The position numbers were made by a program, and so were the translations under genes. From Burkholderiales bacterium (GTDB taxonomy: Bacteria > Pseudomonadota > Gammaproteobacteria > Burkholderiales > SG8-39), in contig JACZJT010000008.1 of assembly GCA_014860445.1 (NCBI GenBank), forward strand, positions 62,001-126,000: 64,000 bases of DNA, given 5' to 3'. The notes under the pieces are model-generated. The model was not told the DNA's origin. It was given only the letters and a program-made list of their open reading frames with translations, and did no database searches. Below, piece after piece: positions 9,680-18,738 of the stretch (positions are counted from its first letter, which is position 1; each line of letters opens with the position of its first letter).

Positions 9680-9958
9680 CTATTTCCGGATGATGACTTC
9701 CGGGCCGCCGCTGCCCGCGGTCCGCTCGTACACGCCGTCGCCGGCCTTGGTGTACTTGGTGAGCCCGGAGTTCTTGATCTTGTCGTCCGACACCGAATAG
9801 GTGCCGCCCAGCGCGACCGCGCTGATGCGGCGCTCGCAGGGCTGGCCGCATTCGGGGCAGGCCGTGAGCCTGGCATCGGCAATGCGCTGTACCACTTCGA
9901 ACAGACCCTTGCATTTCTCGCAATGGCCGGATGTGGGCGCGTATTCGTAAATGGGCAT
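9680..9958 (-). CDS. FmdB-type small zinc-ribbon protein
   Basis: 92 residues starting MPIYEYAP. The FmdB/CxxC family begins MPIYEY and carries two CxxC knuckles, here CEKC and CPECGQPC, which should bind one zinc ion. The rest, after RRISAVALGG, is a low-complexity tail. The founding member was named a regulator of formamidase, but the actual role of the family is not established, so no function is claimed. It ends 14 bases after the acetyltransferase on the opposite strand. Confidence 0.9.
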   Translation of the reverse strand: MPIYEYAPTSGHCEKCKGLFEVVQRIADARLTACPECGQPCERRISAVALGGTYSVSDDKIKNSGLTKYTKAGDGVYERTAGSGGPEVIIRK

Positions 9959-10021
9959 GGCTGGATTTTACACCGCCTGCCAGGGAAATCGCGTGCGGCC
10001 TGCGCGCAGAACGGCGCGCCC

Positions 10022-10756
10022 CTAGTAGCTGCGACGCGGTCCGCTATAGGCGTCGTTCGGAAACACGAACGGCGGCTCGCGCCCAACCAATGCTTCGATC
10101 AACATCAGCTCCTGGTCGGTATGGTTGATGAACGGGGCCGCCAGAATGCTTTTTCCGCCCGATGGTTTCGCAAGTACATACAGCGGTCGATCATGATGCT
10201 TCGACACCACCGTCTCACGCGCGTTTGGGTCTTCCACTGCCGACACCTCCGTCGTCCCGTAGCAGGTGCAGAAATAGGTTTTCTCCGGATCGGCCTCCGC
10301 ATACCAGCCGGTGCCGCGTATACCTATAGTCGCGTTCGGCGTCGTGATCGTCAGTTTGGTATCCCGCGAAACCGAGAGCAGTTTGCCGGTGACCAGACGC
10401 AGCGCACCGAGTATCGGGCCTTTGACAGCGTCGACTATGCCTTCAATGGATAACTCACTATCCGCCCGGACGATCATGGCCTGGCCGCCGACGGCAAAAA
10501 TGAGTTCCGCGCCTTTTCCGGTACGGATGGTGTCGCCGGGCTGTATCTGGGCCGACGGATCGGCGGACTTGCCGTTCAGGGAAAAATCCCCGACAGCGCG
10601 GTAAATGCTGCGGCCCTTCGGCAATTTGTCCGGCCGTGATCCAAATACCGATTGCCCCAATGCAGTTTGCGGAATGGCGCCCGCGAGCATCCCCATCCCC
10701 AAGGCCCGTACCAGCCAGCGCCGACGGGGATCTTCAATCTCTTGCTGCGCAGCCAT
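10022..10756 (-). CDS. FecR-domain protein with possible Tat signal
   Basis: 244 residues. The N terminus PRRRWLVRALGMGMLAGAIPQTALG has twin arginines followed by a hydrophobic run and an A-x-G-like cleavage site, so Tat export is possible; a Sec signal cannot be excluded. A FecR domain follows: YRAVGDFSLNGKSA, IQPGDTIRTGKGAELIF, and the diagnostic TTPNATIGIRGTGWYAE. A C-terminal extension contains the cysteine pair CTC. It lies 40 bases downstream of the large outer-membrane protein gene and is likely co-transcribed with it. As with the FecR at 5750, no sigma factor or anti-sigma helix is present. Confidence 0.83.
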   Translation of the reverse strand: MAAQQEIEDPRRRWLVRALGMGMLAGAIPQTALGQSVFGSRPDKLPKGRSIYRAVGDFSLNGKSADPSAQIQPGDTIRTGKGAELIFAVGGQAMIVRADSELSIEGIVDAVKGPILGALRLVTGKLLSVSRDTKLTITTPNATIGIRGTGWYAEADPEKTYFCTCYGTTEVSAVEDPNARETVVSKHHDRPLYVLAKPSGGKSILAAPFINHTDQELMLIEALVGREPPFVFPNDAYSGPRRSY

Positions 10757-10796
10757 TGGAACTCTCCTCTGCTTGAACTCGGCGCATTGCGTCAGG

Positions 10797-13697
10797 TTAG
10801 AATCGCATCAGGTACGCGAGCGTAAATTGCTGTGCCGTGTAGTTTGAACCGCCTCCTGTCCCCGGCGCCCCCAATCCCGGATATCCAACAAGACCGGTGT
10901 AATCCGGGGTTTGCGTGGGGCTTACGCGCGCCTGGCGCCAGGAAAAATCAAGGGAGTCCCGGTTCCCCAGCCTGAGGTTGTAGCCTACGGTCCATATCGT
11001 GGTGCGTGCCGCATATCGGTAGCCCATCAGCCCGTCGCGTGCGAATGCATCGTCGGCGACGACCACCTTGGCGATCGCCGCAGTATCAGCCAAGGGCAAT
11101 CCCGCGGATACCGCATCGCCGCGCCTGAGTTCACCGCCCAGGTACAGCGTACCTCGCTGGCTGAACTGATAATCGGCACTCAATTTGGCGGAGACATCGC
11201 GCGTATCAAACAGGGTGTTCGATGCAAATCGATTGTTTCGCGCCAGGACGCCGAAGAGTTGTATCCGGTCGGTGACGGGCGCCCGGACATTGACCCCGGC
11301 CGAGGAGCGATGGCCGCGCCGCATTCTTGAACCGGTGTCGTCCCAGTTCGCCCGGGCAAATACGCCCCAGGTCGGCGTTTCGAAACGTCCGTCGTTCCGA
11401 TATTGCAGCTCGGTGCCGATGCCGAGAGAAACCGCGTCCAGTGCCTCATACCTCTCGAACTTGTCGACATCCAGGGCGCCGGTCAGCTTCAAGCGGGTAT
11501 TGCCTGAGGAGAAGACCGTAGTTGAAATCCCGCTGCCGAGAAAGTAGGTGCCGTCGCTGAGTTTGGTGCTTGCGCCGCCGGTGCGCGACACATTGTCGTC
11601 CCAGCGGAAACCCGCCTCCAGCGCAATCGGATTTCTGGAATGGCTGGAGAACAGGCCATCGAGCTTGGGGTTGCCATCGAGGTTTGCACTCAGCCAGACG
11701 CGCATCGTGTGATCGTTGTAGTCGCTTGCGCGCCGGGTGGCGCTGAAGTCGAATCCGAAAATCAATCCGTGCGTCGTTAGAAACTCCGATCCTACGCCCA
11801 GCAAAAGACTGTTTCGATCGGCGACAGCTGGAACGACCGTGTAAGTCGGACCGGTTTCCATATCGGCATAGGCTATCGTTGCATCGCCATCCTTCGACAG
11901 CTCGTGGCCGTACTCCGCCCGGATATGGGGAAGGGCCAGGCCGAATTCGGTTTCATGAAAGGACTGCGCACGAATGCCGAGAGCGATTCGAAAAGACGTC
12001 AGCTTTTGCTCGAAGTAAGTGAGCGAACTCAGACCGGCCCCGGTTTCGGTCGCCTTGTGCAGCTTTCCATCGGAGAACTCAAGCCTGCCGTAGGGGGAGA
12101 GCAGTAGATTGCGTTCCTGGAATTGAACCCTGCCGCCGATCGAGCCGAAGACCTGGTCTCCATCGCGGTTGCTGCGGCCAAAGCTGCCGACGCGGGCGAC
12201 GTACCGCTCTGAACGGCTCTCCAATGCGCCATAGCCGAGGAGGCTGTCGACAAAAAAGTCCGGTACGGGTTGATAGCTGCCGTACACGGCAACAGAACGT
12301 CCCTCGTTCTTGCCGTTTGAGCCGTCGCTGCCGAGCGACACGCCTGCGCGGGCGTACCCGATTCCCATGCCGACGATCCAATCGTCGTTCAGGCGGGTGT
12401 CGTATCCTGCGGTAAGGCCGGAAGTCGCAAACCGCATTCCACTGCTCGTCGGCGAGGCGTCCTGTTTTCCGAAACTGACCATGCCATCCGTCCAGAAGCC
12501 GCCCGCCGGGGTTTGCGTATTCCCGGAGCGGGATTCGCTCTGGTAAAGCACCGGAATCGAACCCGTGGTCGCCAAATTCGCGAGCAGTCGGGCTGCGCTT
12601 GTTCCTTGAGTCCGGCCTGGCCCGTACAGCGTGTCAACTTCGGCCGCGGTTGCGTCAGATGCGCCACTCGGCTCGGATTGTCGCAACTGGTCGGGATCCA
12701 CCATTCCATAGTCCGGATAAACCAGAGCGGGCTGGCCTCGACTCGCCGCCGGGGTGGACAATTGGCGGATCTTTTGCCAACGAGGACTGATGCCGAAGGA
12801 CCGGGACTGATCGGATTTTGATGAAACTCGGTGCAGCGATTCAAGCCGACGCGAGATATTGCTTATCTGTGTCATGCCGAATTGATGCGCGGTCATCGCC
12901 TGTGATGTTATCAGCGAAACCACGTGCGGCTCGGTAGCGGGAGTCGGTCGCGCGACTACCGACACCGTGACCACGGCCGGGGCCGACGTCTCAGTGCTGC
13001 TGAAAGTTTCATAGGAAAAAGTATCGGTGCCCAGGTAGCCTGCGGCGGGGGTGTAGGTCACGATATTGCTCTGGATTGTCGCCGATCCTTTGCTCGGGGC
13101 CGCGGAAATCCGGATTCCCGCAAGCTCGGCGCCGGAGATGAACGGGGTGAGGTCCAGCGTTGTCGGTGTGTTGGCCTGTACCGACAGCACGGTCGCCTGA
13201 GCGACGGGAGGGGCCAGGGTTCCGACCCCGGTGGCTGTGACTGTGCGCTCAGTGATGCACCCTGCGCACGGAGGGTTGAGCGGAACATGCACCGTGGCCG
13301 TTTTCGTTCCCGCGGTCGCGGGGTTGAAGGAAACCAGGATGGTGCAATCGGCACCTCCCTGAATCGGGCCCATCGTCAGGCAACTGCCACCGCTGATAGA
13401 AAACTGCGAGGCATCTGCGCCGGTGATGGTGATGTCGCCCAGCGTGGCCTGCGTCGCGGCCGGGCCGGTGACGGCAGCGACATAGATGGTCTTGGCGCTA
13501 CTGGTCGTCGCAATGACCTGGTTTCCGAAACCAAGCGTAAAGGTGGCTGGTCCGAGGCCGTGATGCGCGACGGCCGCCTCCTGCTCGCTCGCGCCGACGC
13601 CTATGCAATTCGTATTGCCGCCGCATTCGGCTGATGCCTGGAAAGAGAACATCAGCATGACAAGCAGGTGCACAAGCAATAGCAGGTGTCTACGCAT
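10797..13697 (-). CDS. Large outer-membrane protein: Ig-like domains, autotransporter-type barrel plus a second barrel
   Basis: 966 residues starting MRRHLLLLVHLLVMLMF with a signal peptide ending near ASA. Residues about 50-158 look like a choice-of-anchor/ASH-type Ig fold (ADASQFSISGG, CTILVSFNPATAGTKTATV). Residues about 165-247 are a cadherin/Big-like repeat (VTYTPAAGYLGTDTFSYE). After a Ser/Gln-rich linker, residues about 395-675 resemble an autotransporter beta-domain (FWTDGMVSFGKQDA, amphipathic strands). A further 275 residues (about 688-966) again alternate in strands and end LAYLMRF with the terminal aromatic recognised by the Bam machinery. Two consecutive barrels in one chain are unusual. 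GGGGGGA precedes the ATG. Confidence 0.78.
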   Translation of the reverse strand: MRRHLLLLVHLLVMLMFSFQASAECGGNTNCIGVGASEQEAAVAHHGLGPATFTLGFGNQVIATTSSAKTIYVAAVTGPAATQATLGDITITGADASQFSISGGSCLTMGPIQGGADCTILVSFNPATAGTKTATVHVPLNPPCAGCITERTVTATGVGTLAPPVAQATVLSVQANTPTTLDLTPFISGAELAGIRISAAPSKGSATIQSNIVTYTPAAGYLGTDTFSYETFSSTETSAPAVVTVSVVARPTPATEPHVVSLITSQAMTAHQFGMTQISNISRRLESLHRVSSKSDQSRSFGISPRWQKIRQLSTPAASRGQPALVYPDYGMVDPDQLRQSEPSGASDATAAEVDTLYGPGRTQGTSAARLLANLATTGSIPVLYQSESRSGNTQTPAGGFWTDGMVSFGKQDASPTSSGMRFATSGLTAGYDTRLNDDWIVGMGIGYARAGVSLGSDGSNGKNEGRSVAVYGSYQPVPDFFVDSLLGYGALESRSERYVARVGSFGRSNRDGDQVFGSIGGRVQFQERNLLLSPYGRLEFSDGKLHKATETGAGLSSLTYFEQKLTSFRIALGIRAQSFHETEFGLALPHIRAEYGHELSKDGDATIAYADMETGPTYTVVPAVADRNSLLLGVGSEFLTTHGLIFGFDFSATRRASDYNDHTMRVWLSANLDGNPKLDGLFSSHSRNPIALEAGFRWDDNVSRTGGASTKLSDGTYFLGSGISTTVFSSGNTRLKLTGALDVDKFERYEALDAVSLGIGTELQYRNDGRFETPTWGVFARANWDDTGSRMRRGHRSSAGVNVRAPVTDRIQLFGVLARNNRFASNTLFDTRDVSAKLSADYQFSQRGTLYLGGELRRGDAVSAGLPLADTAAIAKVVVADDAFARDGLMGYRYAARTTIWTVGYNLRLGNRDSLDFSWRQARVSPTQTPDYTGLVGYPGLGAPGTGGGSNYTAQQFTLAYLMRF

Positions 13698-13994
13698 GCT
13701 TATCCCCCCAAACTATTCTCCGGCTCAGAGCCGCTATCGCGCCACCGGACATGTCGTGGCGTATGCTTTGCGCGGCCGGAATATTGCCGAGGCTTGTGTT
13801 ATGTGTGCCCGCCAGGCCACTTTATTTTTGGCTAGTATGGTCCATTGATTTGGTCGTGTAAATAGGAACCAGTATCAGTCGCCCGGTCCGGCAGCTGCAG
13901 TGGCGCGCAAGGCGAGCCGCTTCAGTTTTGATCACCGGTAGACGTGATCAGGATGGCTATCCGTTGTTTCGACGGAGGCGGTAGGAGATTGCGG
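13698..13994. other. Intergenic region between the double-barrel protein and the Ldh gene
   Basis: 297 bases, the upstream region of the minus-strand outer-membrane gene and the tail of the minus-strand Ldh gene. No gene is seen. The only clear structure is the TGATCAC-N8-GTGATCA inverted repeat listed separately. A minus-strand promoter must lie here or further upstream, but no hexamer pair stands out. Confidence 0.4.
13929..13950. repeat. Perfect 7-bp inverted repeat, operator-like
   Basis: TGATCAC, 8 bases, then GTGATCA. It lies 45 bases past the Ldh stop and about 230 bases upstream of the double-barrel gene. It is GC-poor and lacks a T-run on either strand, so it is a weak terminator candidate. 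The spacing of the half-sites suits a dimeric regulator; which one is not known. Confidence 0.4.
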
Positions 13995-15092
13995 TTAAAC
14001 GGATGCTGGTACGGCGACGCCGAATTTTTCCGCCCAAGGCGCCAGTGCCGGCAGTATCGAGGGTTCCATCGCCACGCCCTCGCGCAGTTGCCGCTCGCGG
14101 CGCAGCAGACCCTTCTGGCCGGGGAGGCGTACCTGATCGACGCCCGGGCGCGGGGGGTTGTCCAGGCAGGCCTGCGCCACCCAGTCCATCTGGCGGCGGA
14201 ATGCATCGCCGCCCGCAAAGGCCTGCGGATCCAGAATCTGCACGAACACGCTGCCGCCCAGCGGTTCGCGGGGATCGGCGCGGCCGTGGCCGGCGAGGCC
14301 GGCGGTCAATGCTTCCACGAGCAGCGCCAGGCCGTAGCCCTTGTGTCCGGCATCGAGCCCGCCCAGCGGCAGGATGGTTCCCTTGTTCGGCGCAAGTAAC
14401 ACCGCGGGGTCGTCGCTCGCCTCGCCGTTCTCGTCGATCAACCAGTGATGCGGCAGATGCTTGCCTTCCTTGCGCAGACGCCCGGTATACATATTGGTGG
14501 TGATGGATGTCGACACGTCGACCAGCACCGGCGCATCGCCGGTCGGAAAGCCAATGGCGATCGGACTGGGCGAAAACACGGCGCGCGTTCCGCCGTGCGG
14601 CGCGACGCTGGCACCGGCCGGAGCGGAGGTGAGCAGCAGCATGACCAGGCCCTGGTCGGTGGCGCGCTTCAGGTAGGCGGCGAGGCAGGCGATGTGATGG
14701 CTGCGCCCTATGGTCACCGTGCCGCTGCCGTACTTCTTTGCGCGCTCGGTGGCGATTTCCATCGCGCGCAGCACCAGCCACGGGCCCGGCAGGCGCTGAC
14801 CGTTCCATGCGATGACGGCACCGTGATCGGACAGCGTAATCGGCTCGCCTTCCAGTTTCATGTGGCCTGCTTCGATATGCTGCAAATAGGTCGCGAGCAA
14901 ATGCAGTCCGTGCGTGTCGTGGCCGAGCAGGTCGGCTTCGACCAGGATCTCGGCAACGTCGCGCGCGCGGTCAGCCGGCATGCGGGCACTGCTCAGCAAG
15001 GAAGCCGCAAACTCGACGAGCGCGGGTGCGTCATAGCGCGGTTTGGCTGATGTGTCTGTAGAAGAGGACGAGCGAGTCTGCATAGTATTCAT
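13995..15092 (-). CDS. Malate/L-lactate dehydrogenase-type oxidoreductase (Ldh_2 family)
   Basis: About 365 residues from ATG 15092 (GTG 15119 and ATG 15083 are alternatives; no strong ribosome site separates them). It belongs to the Ldh_2 family of NAD(P)-dependent 2-hydroxyacid or ureidoglycolate dehydrogenases, which do not use a Rossmann fold. Family landmarks are EADLLGHDTHGLHLL near the N terminus with the catalytic histidine, IGRSHHIACLAAY, and FSPSPIAIGFPTGDAPVLVDVSTS, then GHKGYGLALLVEALTAGLAGHG. The exact substrate cannot be read. It stands alone, convergent with nothing close, 170 bases from the end of nrdJ. Confidence 0.88.
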   Translation of the reverse strand: MNTMQTRSSSSTDTSAKPRYDAPALVEFAASLLSSARMPADRARDVAEILVEADLLGHDTHGLHLLATYLQHIEAGHMKLEGEPITLSDHGAVIAWNGQRLPGPWLVLRAMEIATERAKKYGSGTVTIGRSHHIACLAAYLKRATDQGLVMLLLTSAPAGASVAPHGGTRAVFSPSPIAIGFPTGDAPVLVDVSTSITTNMYTGRLRKEGKHLPHHWLIDENGEASDDPAVLLAPNKGTILPLGGLDAGHKGYGLALLVEALTAGLAGHGRADPREPLGGSVFVQILDPQAFAGGDAFRRQMDWVAQACLDNPPRPGVDQVRLPGQKGLLRRERQLREGVAMEPSILPALAPWAEKFGVAVPASV

Positions 15093-15263
15093 GCCCCAAG
15101 GAGCCGGAGGTGTTTGCACGTGGTCGCGAAATATTCAGTCATCGATCGACCCCGGTATCAAAAAAAAGCAGGACTTCTCACGAAGTCCTGCATCGCACTG
15201 TTCGCATATCCGGAACAGTCCGCGTCGGGCGCGGGTTAATGCGTTTTCGTCACGCCCCCAGGC

Positions 15264-18146
15264 CTAGCCGCATACCCCGACGTAACCGCAGGCGCTGCAA
15301 AAATCACAGCCGTCTTTCTTGATCACGGCGTAGTTGCCGCACTCGGGGCAGCGCGCACCTTTCATATGCGGTGCGGCGCCGCGCTGCGGCGTTTCCAGAA
15401 TGCCCATGGTCTGCACCGGCATCCCGTCCTCGGTGAGCAGGCCCAGCATCGCATAGCGGTGGATGATCAGGCGCGCGACATAGGACACGGTCGAGGGCCA
15501 GTTCTGTTGTTTGCGGCTGCCCGGGGTGAAGGCCATGAAATCACCGAGCGGCTCCGGGTAGTTGAGCAGTTTGCGCAGCTTCATGCCTATCCAGGCGGGG
15601 TCGATGATGCGCATGTCCAGCGACAGGATTTTGCACAGCCCGTCGAGCGCGCGCGGGTATTCTCCGGAGAGCCACATCGAGTAGGGTCGGGTCACGCCGT
15701 CGGGGAGGGTGATTTCCTTCAGGCCCAGTACGAAGTCGTCGCGGGTGCCGGGGTTGAGCACGTCCACGGTCCAGGACATGGTGCCGTCGGCGCCGGTCTT
15801 GGGTTCTTTCAGGCTGAACATCGCATCGAGCACCTGACCGTGCTTCACTTCGGGCAATGCGCCCAGGTGTTCGCAGCGCCAGCGCACCAGTTGCGCCACC
15901 GCGGCCGTCACGCTGGGCATGGTCTTCATTTCGCCGTGCGGCGGAAACGGCATGTCGAAGCCGTCGTCGCCCAGAGTCTTCGACAGCGTATCGAGTTTCA
16001 GCCGCAGCCAGGCCGGATCGTCGGCGCGCATGTCCATGGACAGCGTTTTCGCCACCGCGCCCAGGCCGCGCGGCTGTTCGCTGCCGTTGACCCAGACTTC
16101 GAAGGGATGCGGGGTCCCGTTTTCGACATGGCCGACGAACAGCGCGAAATGTCCGTGCGGATGTTCGATCATGTAAGTCCAGGACGGATTGCCTTCGGCG
16201 AGTTTGGGCCGGCCCGGCCAGCGCAGGCTGGCGAGCACGGGTTCGGGCACCGCCTTGATTTCGATGCGGCGATTGACGTCGCTGGAGACGAAATCTTGCG
16301 GCTGTTTGGCCTGCGCGCTGTCGACCGACAGCACCGAGCCGAGCACGCTGTTGGGCCGGTAGGTCGCGAGGCCCTTGAGTCCTGATTTCCAGGCGGCCAT
16401 GTACAGGCCCTGAAAATCTTCGTAGGGATAGTTCTCCGGCACGTTGACCGTCTTGGAAATGCTGGTGTCTACATAAGGCGCGACCGCCGCCACCATCTCC
16501 TCGTGCGCCGCGGCCGAGATGGCCAGTGCGGTGACGAAATAATCGGGCAGGGCGTCGGCGCCGCTGGCGGAAGCGGGCAGCACGCCGTTCGCGACCAGGT
16601 GGTGATACAGGCGCCAGGCGTAATCTTCGACGGCGAATTCCTGCAGCGTGCCGTCGGCCATGCGTTTCTTGCGCGTGTAGGTCCAGGAGAACGGCGGCTC
16701 GATGCCGTTGGATGCGTTGTCGGCGAACGCGAGGCTGATGGTGCCCGTGGGGGCGATCGACAGCAGATGGCTGTTGCGCAGGCCTTGCTTGCGGATCAGC
16801 GCCTTGATTTCGGCCGGCAGGCGCGTGGCGAAGCTGGTGCCCGACAGGTACATGTCCGCGTTGAACAGCGGGAACGCGCCGCGCTCGCGCGCGAGGTTGC
16901 TCGAGGCGCGGTAGGCGTAGTCGCGCATGACTTCGGAAATCCTGGCGGCAGTCGTGCGCGCGGCTTCGGTGTCGTAGCGCTGGCACAGCATGATCAACGC
17001 ATCGCCGAGGCCGGTGTAACCCAGGCCGACGCGGCGCTTGTTCATCGCTTCTTCGTGTTGCTGCTGCAGCGGCCAGGCGGTCGCATCGAGCACGTTGTCG
17101 AGCATGCGCACCGAAGTTTCGACCGTCGCGCCGAAGCGCTCGTAATCGAACGCCGCCTGTTCGGTGAACGGGGCGGAGACGAAGTTGGTCAGGTTGATCG
17201 AGCCCAGGCAGCAGCAGCCGTACGGGGGCAGCGGCTGCTCGGCGCAGGGATTCGTTGCCTCGATGGTCTCGCAGTAATTGAGGTTGTTGTCCCGGTTCAT
17301 GCGATCGAGGAACAGGATGCCCGGCTCGGCGTGATCGTAGGTCGAGCGCATGATCTGATCCCAGAGCTCGCGCGCGCGCAGCTTGCGGTAGACCCACTGC
17401 CCGTCGTCGCGCTGATAGCCGCCGTTGTCGAGGAACTCCTGGTGCGGGCGCGCCTTGTGCGCGAGTTCCGTTTCCGTATCGCTCTCCACCGCCTGCATGA
17501 AAGCGTCGGTGACGCCCACGGAAATATTGAAATTGGACAGGTCGCCGCGGTCTTTGGCATGGATGAATTCCTCCACGTCCGGGTGGTCGCAGCGCAGCAC
17601 GCCCATCTGCGCGCCGCGGCGCGAGCCTGCCGATTCCACCGTCTCGCACGAGCGGTCGAAGACACGCATATAGGATACGGGGCCGCTCGCGCGCGAATGC
17701 GTGCCTTTGACTTCCGAGCCCTTGGGCCGGATCGAAGAAAAATCGTAGCCGACGCCGCCGCCGCGGCGCATGGTTTCTGCCGCCTGTTGCAAGGCGGTGT
17801 AGATGCCGGGCTTGTCGTCGACGATTTCCGAAATCGAATCGCCCACCGGTTGCACGAAACAGTTGATCAAGGTTGCCTGCATCTGAATGCCTGCGGCCGA
17901 CATGATGCGACCGGCGGGAATGAAGCCCGCCTCCATCGCCTGCATAAAGCGCTTTTCCCAATGCGAGCGTTTGTCTTCTGTTTCAACGGCAGCGAGTGCG
18001 TGCGCAATGCGCGCGCGCACTTCGTTTATGCTGGCCTCTGTTCCTTTGGCGTATTTCTCCAGCAGTACTTCGCGGCTGATTATTTGATCTGGGAGGGCTG
18101 GAACGGTGATACTAGAAATCTTATTTTCTTTTTTTGTGATGTCCAT
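15264..18146 (-). CDS. nrdJ: Adenosylcobalamin-dependent ribonucleoside-diphosphate reductase (class II)
   Basis: 960 residues; reduces ribonucleotides to deoxyribonucleotides with a coenzyme-B12 radical, so it works with or without oxygen. The reductase core shows [16 protein letters not shown] (a redox cysteine), [18 protein letters not shown], and [18 protein letters not shown] with the radical-site N-x-C-x-E. A long C-terminal part carries two related repeat blocks ([22 protein letters not shown] and the matching [20 protein letters not shown]) and ends in a zinc ribbon (CPECGNYAV...[14 protein letters not shown]) thought to help re-reduce the active site. No class I nrdAB is in the window. 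Upstream NrdR-like boxes suggest control by NrdR. Confidence 0.95.
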   Translation of the reverse strand: MDITKKENKISSITVPALPDQIISREVLLEKYAKGTEASINEVRARIAHALAAVETEDKRSHWEKRFMQAMEAGFIPAGRIMSAAGIQMQATLINCFVQPVGDSISEIVDDKPGIYTALQQAAETMRRGGGVGYDFSSIRPKGSEVKGTHSRASGPVSYMRVFDRSCETVESAGSRRGAQMGVLRCDHPDVEEFIHAKDRGDLSNFNISVGVTDAFMQAVESDTETELAHKARPHQEFLDNGGYQRDDGQWVYRKLRARELWDQIMRSTYDHAEPGILFLDRMNRDNNLNYCETIEATNPCAEQPLPPYGCCCLGSINLTNFVSAPFTEQAAFDYERFGATVETSVRMLDNVLDATAWPLQQQHEEAMNKRRVGLGYTGLGDALIMLCQRYDTEAARTTAARISEVMRDYAYRASSNLARERGAFPLFNADMYLSGTSFATRLPAEIKALIRKQGLRNSHLLSIAPTGTISLAFADNASNGIEPPFSWTYTRKKRMADGTLQEFAVEDYAWRLYHHLVANGVLPASASGADALPDYFVTALAISAAAHEEMVAAVAPYVDTSISKTVNVPENYPYEDFQGLYMAAWKSGLKGLATYRPNSVLGSVLSVDSAQAKQPQDFVSSDVNRRIEIKAVPEPVLASLRWPGRPKLAEGNPSWTYMIEHPHGHFALFVGHVENGTPHPFEVWVNGSEQPRGLGAVAKTLSMDMRADDPAWLRLKLDTLSKTLGDDGFDMPFPPHGEMKTMPSVTAAVAQLVRWRCEHLGALPEVKHGQVLDAMFSLKEPKTGADGTMSWTVDVLNPGTRDDFVLGLKEITLPDGVTRPYSMWLSGEYPRALDGLCKILSLDMRIIDPAWIGMKLRKLLNYPEPLGDFMAFTPGSRKQQNWPSTVSYVARLIIHRYAMLGLLTEDGMPVQTMGILETPQRGAAPHMKGARCPECGNYAVIKKDGCDFCSACGYVGVCG

Positions 18147-18161
18147 GTTATCAATACCTTA

Positions 18162-18208
18162 TAATGTAATCTTGTGGTAATGTGTGATTAGCATACTACA
18201 AATTGTGT
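18162..18208 (-). promoter_or_regulatory. Candidate tandem NrdR boxes upstream of nrdJ
   Basis: Two 16-base elements, 18193-18208 and 18162-18177, begin exactly 31 bases apart, three helical turns. On the minus strand they read ACACAATTTGTAGTAT and CCACAAGATTACATTA; both keep the ACACAA/CCACAA half of the NrdR consensus (roughly ACACWATATATWGTGT), the second half being degenerate. NrdR is the ATP/dATP-sensing repressor of ribonucleotide reductase genes and normally binds two boxes about three turns apart. They lie 16-62 bases before the nrdJ ATG at 18146. Confidence 0.55.
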
Positions 18209-18248
18209 CCGTTTGCAGCCCTGCACAAAATAATTTTTTCTGGTATTA

Positions 18249-18284
18249 GGGGGTCGGAAAACCGACCCCGCGCGGCCGGGGTCG
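18249..18284. promoter_or_regulatory. Three mutually complementary segments (two exclusive hairpins)
   Basis: Segment A GGGGTCGG (about 18250-18257) pairs with B CCGACCCC (18262-18269) around an AAAA loop. B, as CGACCCCG (18263-18270), pairs equally well with C CGGGGTCG (18277-18284) around a 6-base loop. A-B and B-C cannot form together. This is the architecture of attenuators and riboswitch expression platforms, but no T-run follows on either strand. It sits 103 bases upstream of nrdJ and 450 bases upstream of the YjbE-like gene, so which transcript it belongs to is open. Confidence 0.45.
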
Positions 18285-18738
18285 CGCAGCTAAGCCGGCT
18301 AGGGCAGGCCGCTGGCAGTCTGCGATATTCTATTGTTTTTTAAAGATAAAATATTCAGAAAGCTACTTTTCGGCCAGCAAGCTGGAAACGGGCTGCGGCG
18401 ATGGTGCCGGTGCCCGATTCTTGCATATTATGGCGGCGGATGCCGGCGAAGCCGTGTTCGCGGCCTGATGGCGGATCGCGCGGGAAATCCTGCTCACCGG
18501 ATACAGCCTGACCCTCTTGCCATGAACGCAAATTGTGCATAAGCTGTTTTCCGTGCACCTTGCTTGGGCGAAAAATCCGCGCGCTCAGGTTTCACTTGCT
18601 CCATGTAACGGAGCCGAAACCCGCGCCGGTATTGATTGTCGGGTCAATCTGCGGTCCCTGGCATGCTCGTTGCGATGGATGCAAGCGAGGCAATACGGAA
18701 GGATTGCCGGGTTTGGATTTTTCTCAAGGGAGATGAAA
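18285..18738. other. Long untranslated region before the YjbE-like gene
   Basis: About 450 bases without a convincing gene; ORFs 18333-18542 and the upstream part of 18535-18981 have no ribosome site or recognisable protein. An AT-rich stretch at about 18325-18355 could hold a promoter. A short repeat GATTG-N6-CAATC lies near 18632-18647. Its size leaves room for a long 5' leader or a small RNA, but no known riboswitch consensus could be matched by eye. Confidence 0.35.

Noticed and set aside
8879-10453. 524-residue plus-strand ORF
   Set aside because: Overlaps four independently supported genes (SDR, GNAT, FmdB, FecR) and has no recognisable domain.
12924-13634. 236-residue plus-strand ORF antisense to the double-barrel gene
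   Set aside because: Low-complexity, Arg/Gly-rich, no ribosome site; shadow of the outer-membrane gene.
13929-13950. Inverted repeat as a terminator of the Ldh gene
   Set aside because: Only 7 base pairs, GC-poor and not followed by T residues; kept as an operator candidate instead.
15541-17961. 806-residue minus-strand ORF
   Set aside because: Same strand as nrdJ but another frame; Arg/Pro/Gly-rich and without domains, unlike the nrdJ frame.
16503-18164. 553-residue ORF on the plus strand
   Set aside because: Shadow of nrdJ, in a GC-rich region where antisense frames stay open; no recognisable protein.
18285-18738. Cobalamin or c-di-GMP riboswitch upstream of nrdJ or the YjbE-like gene
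   Set aside because: No match to the conserved B12-box or GEMM core was seen on either strand.
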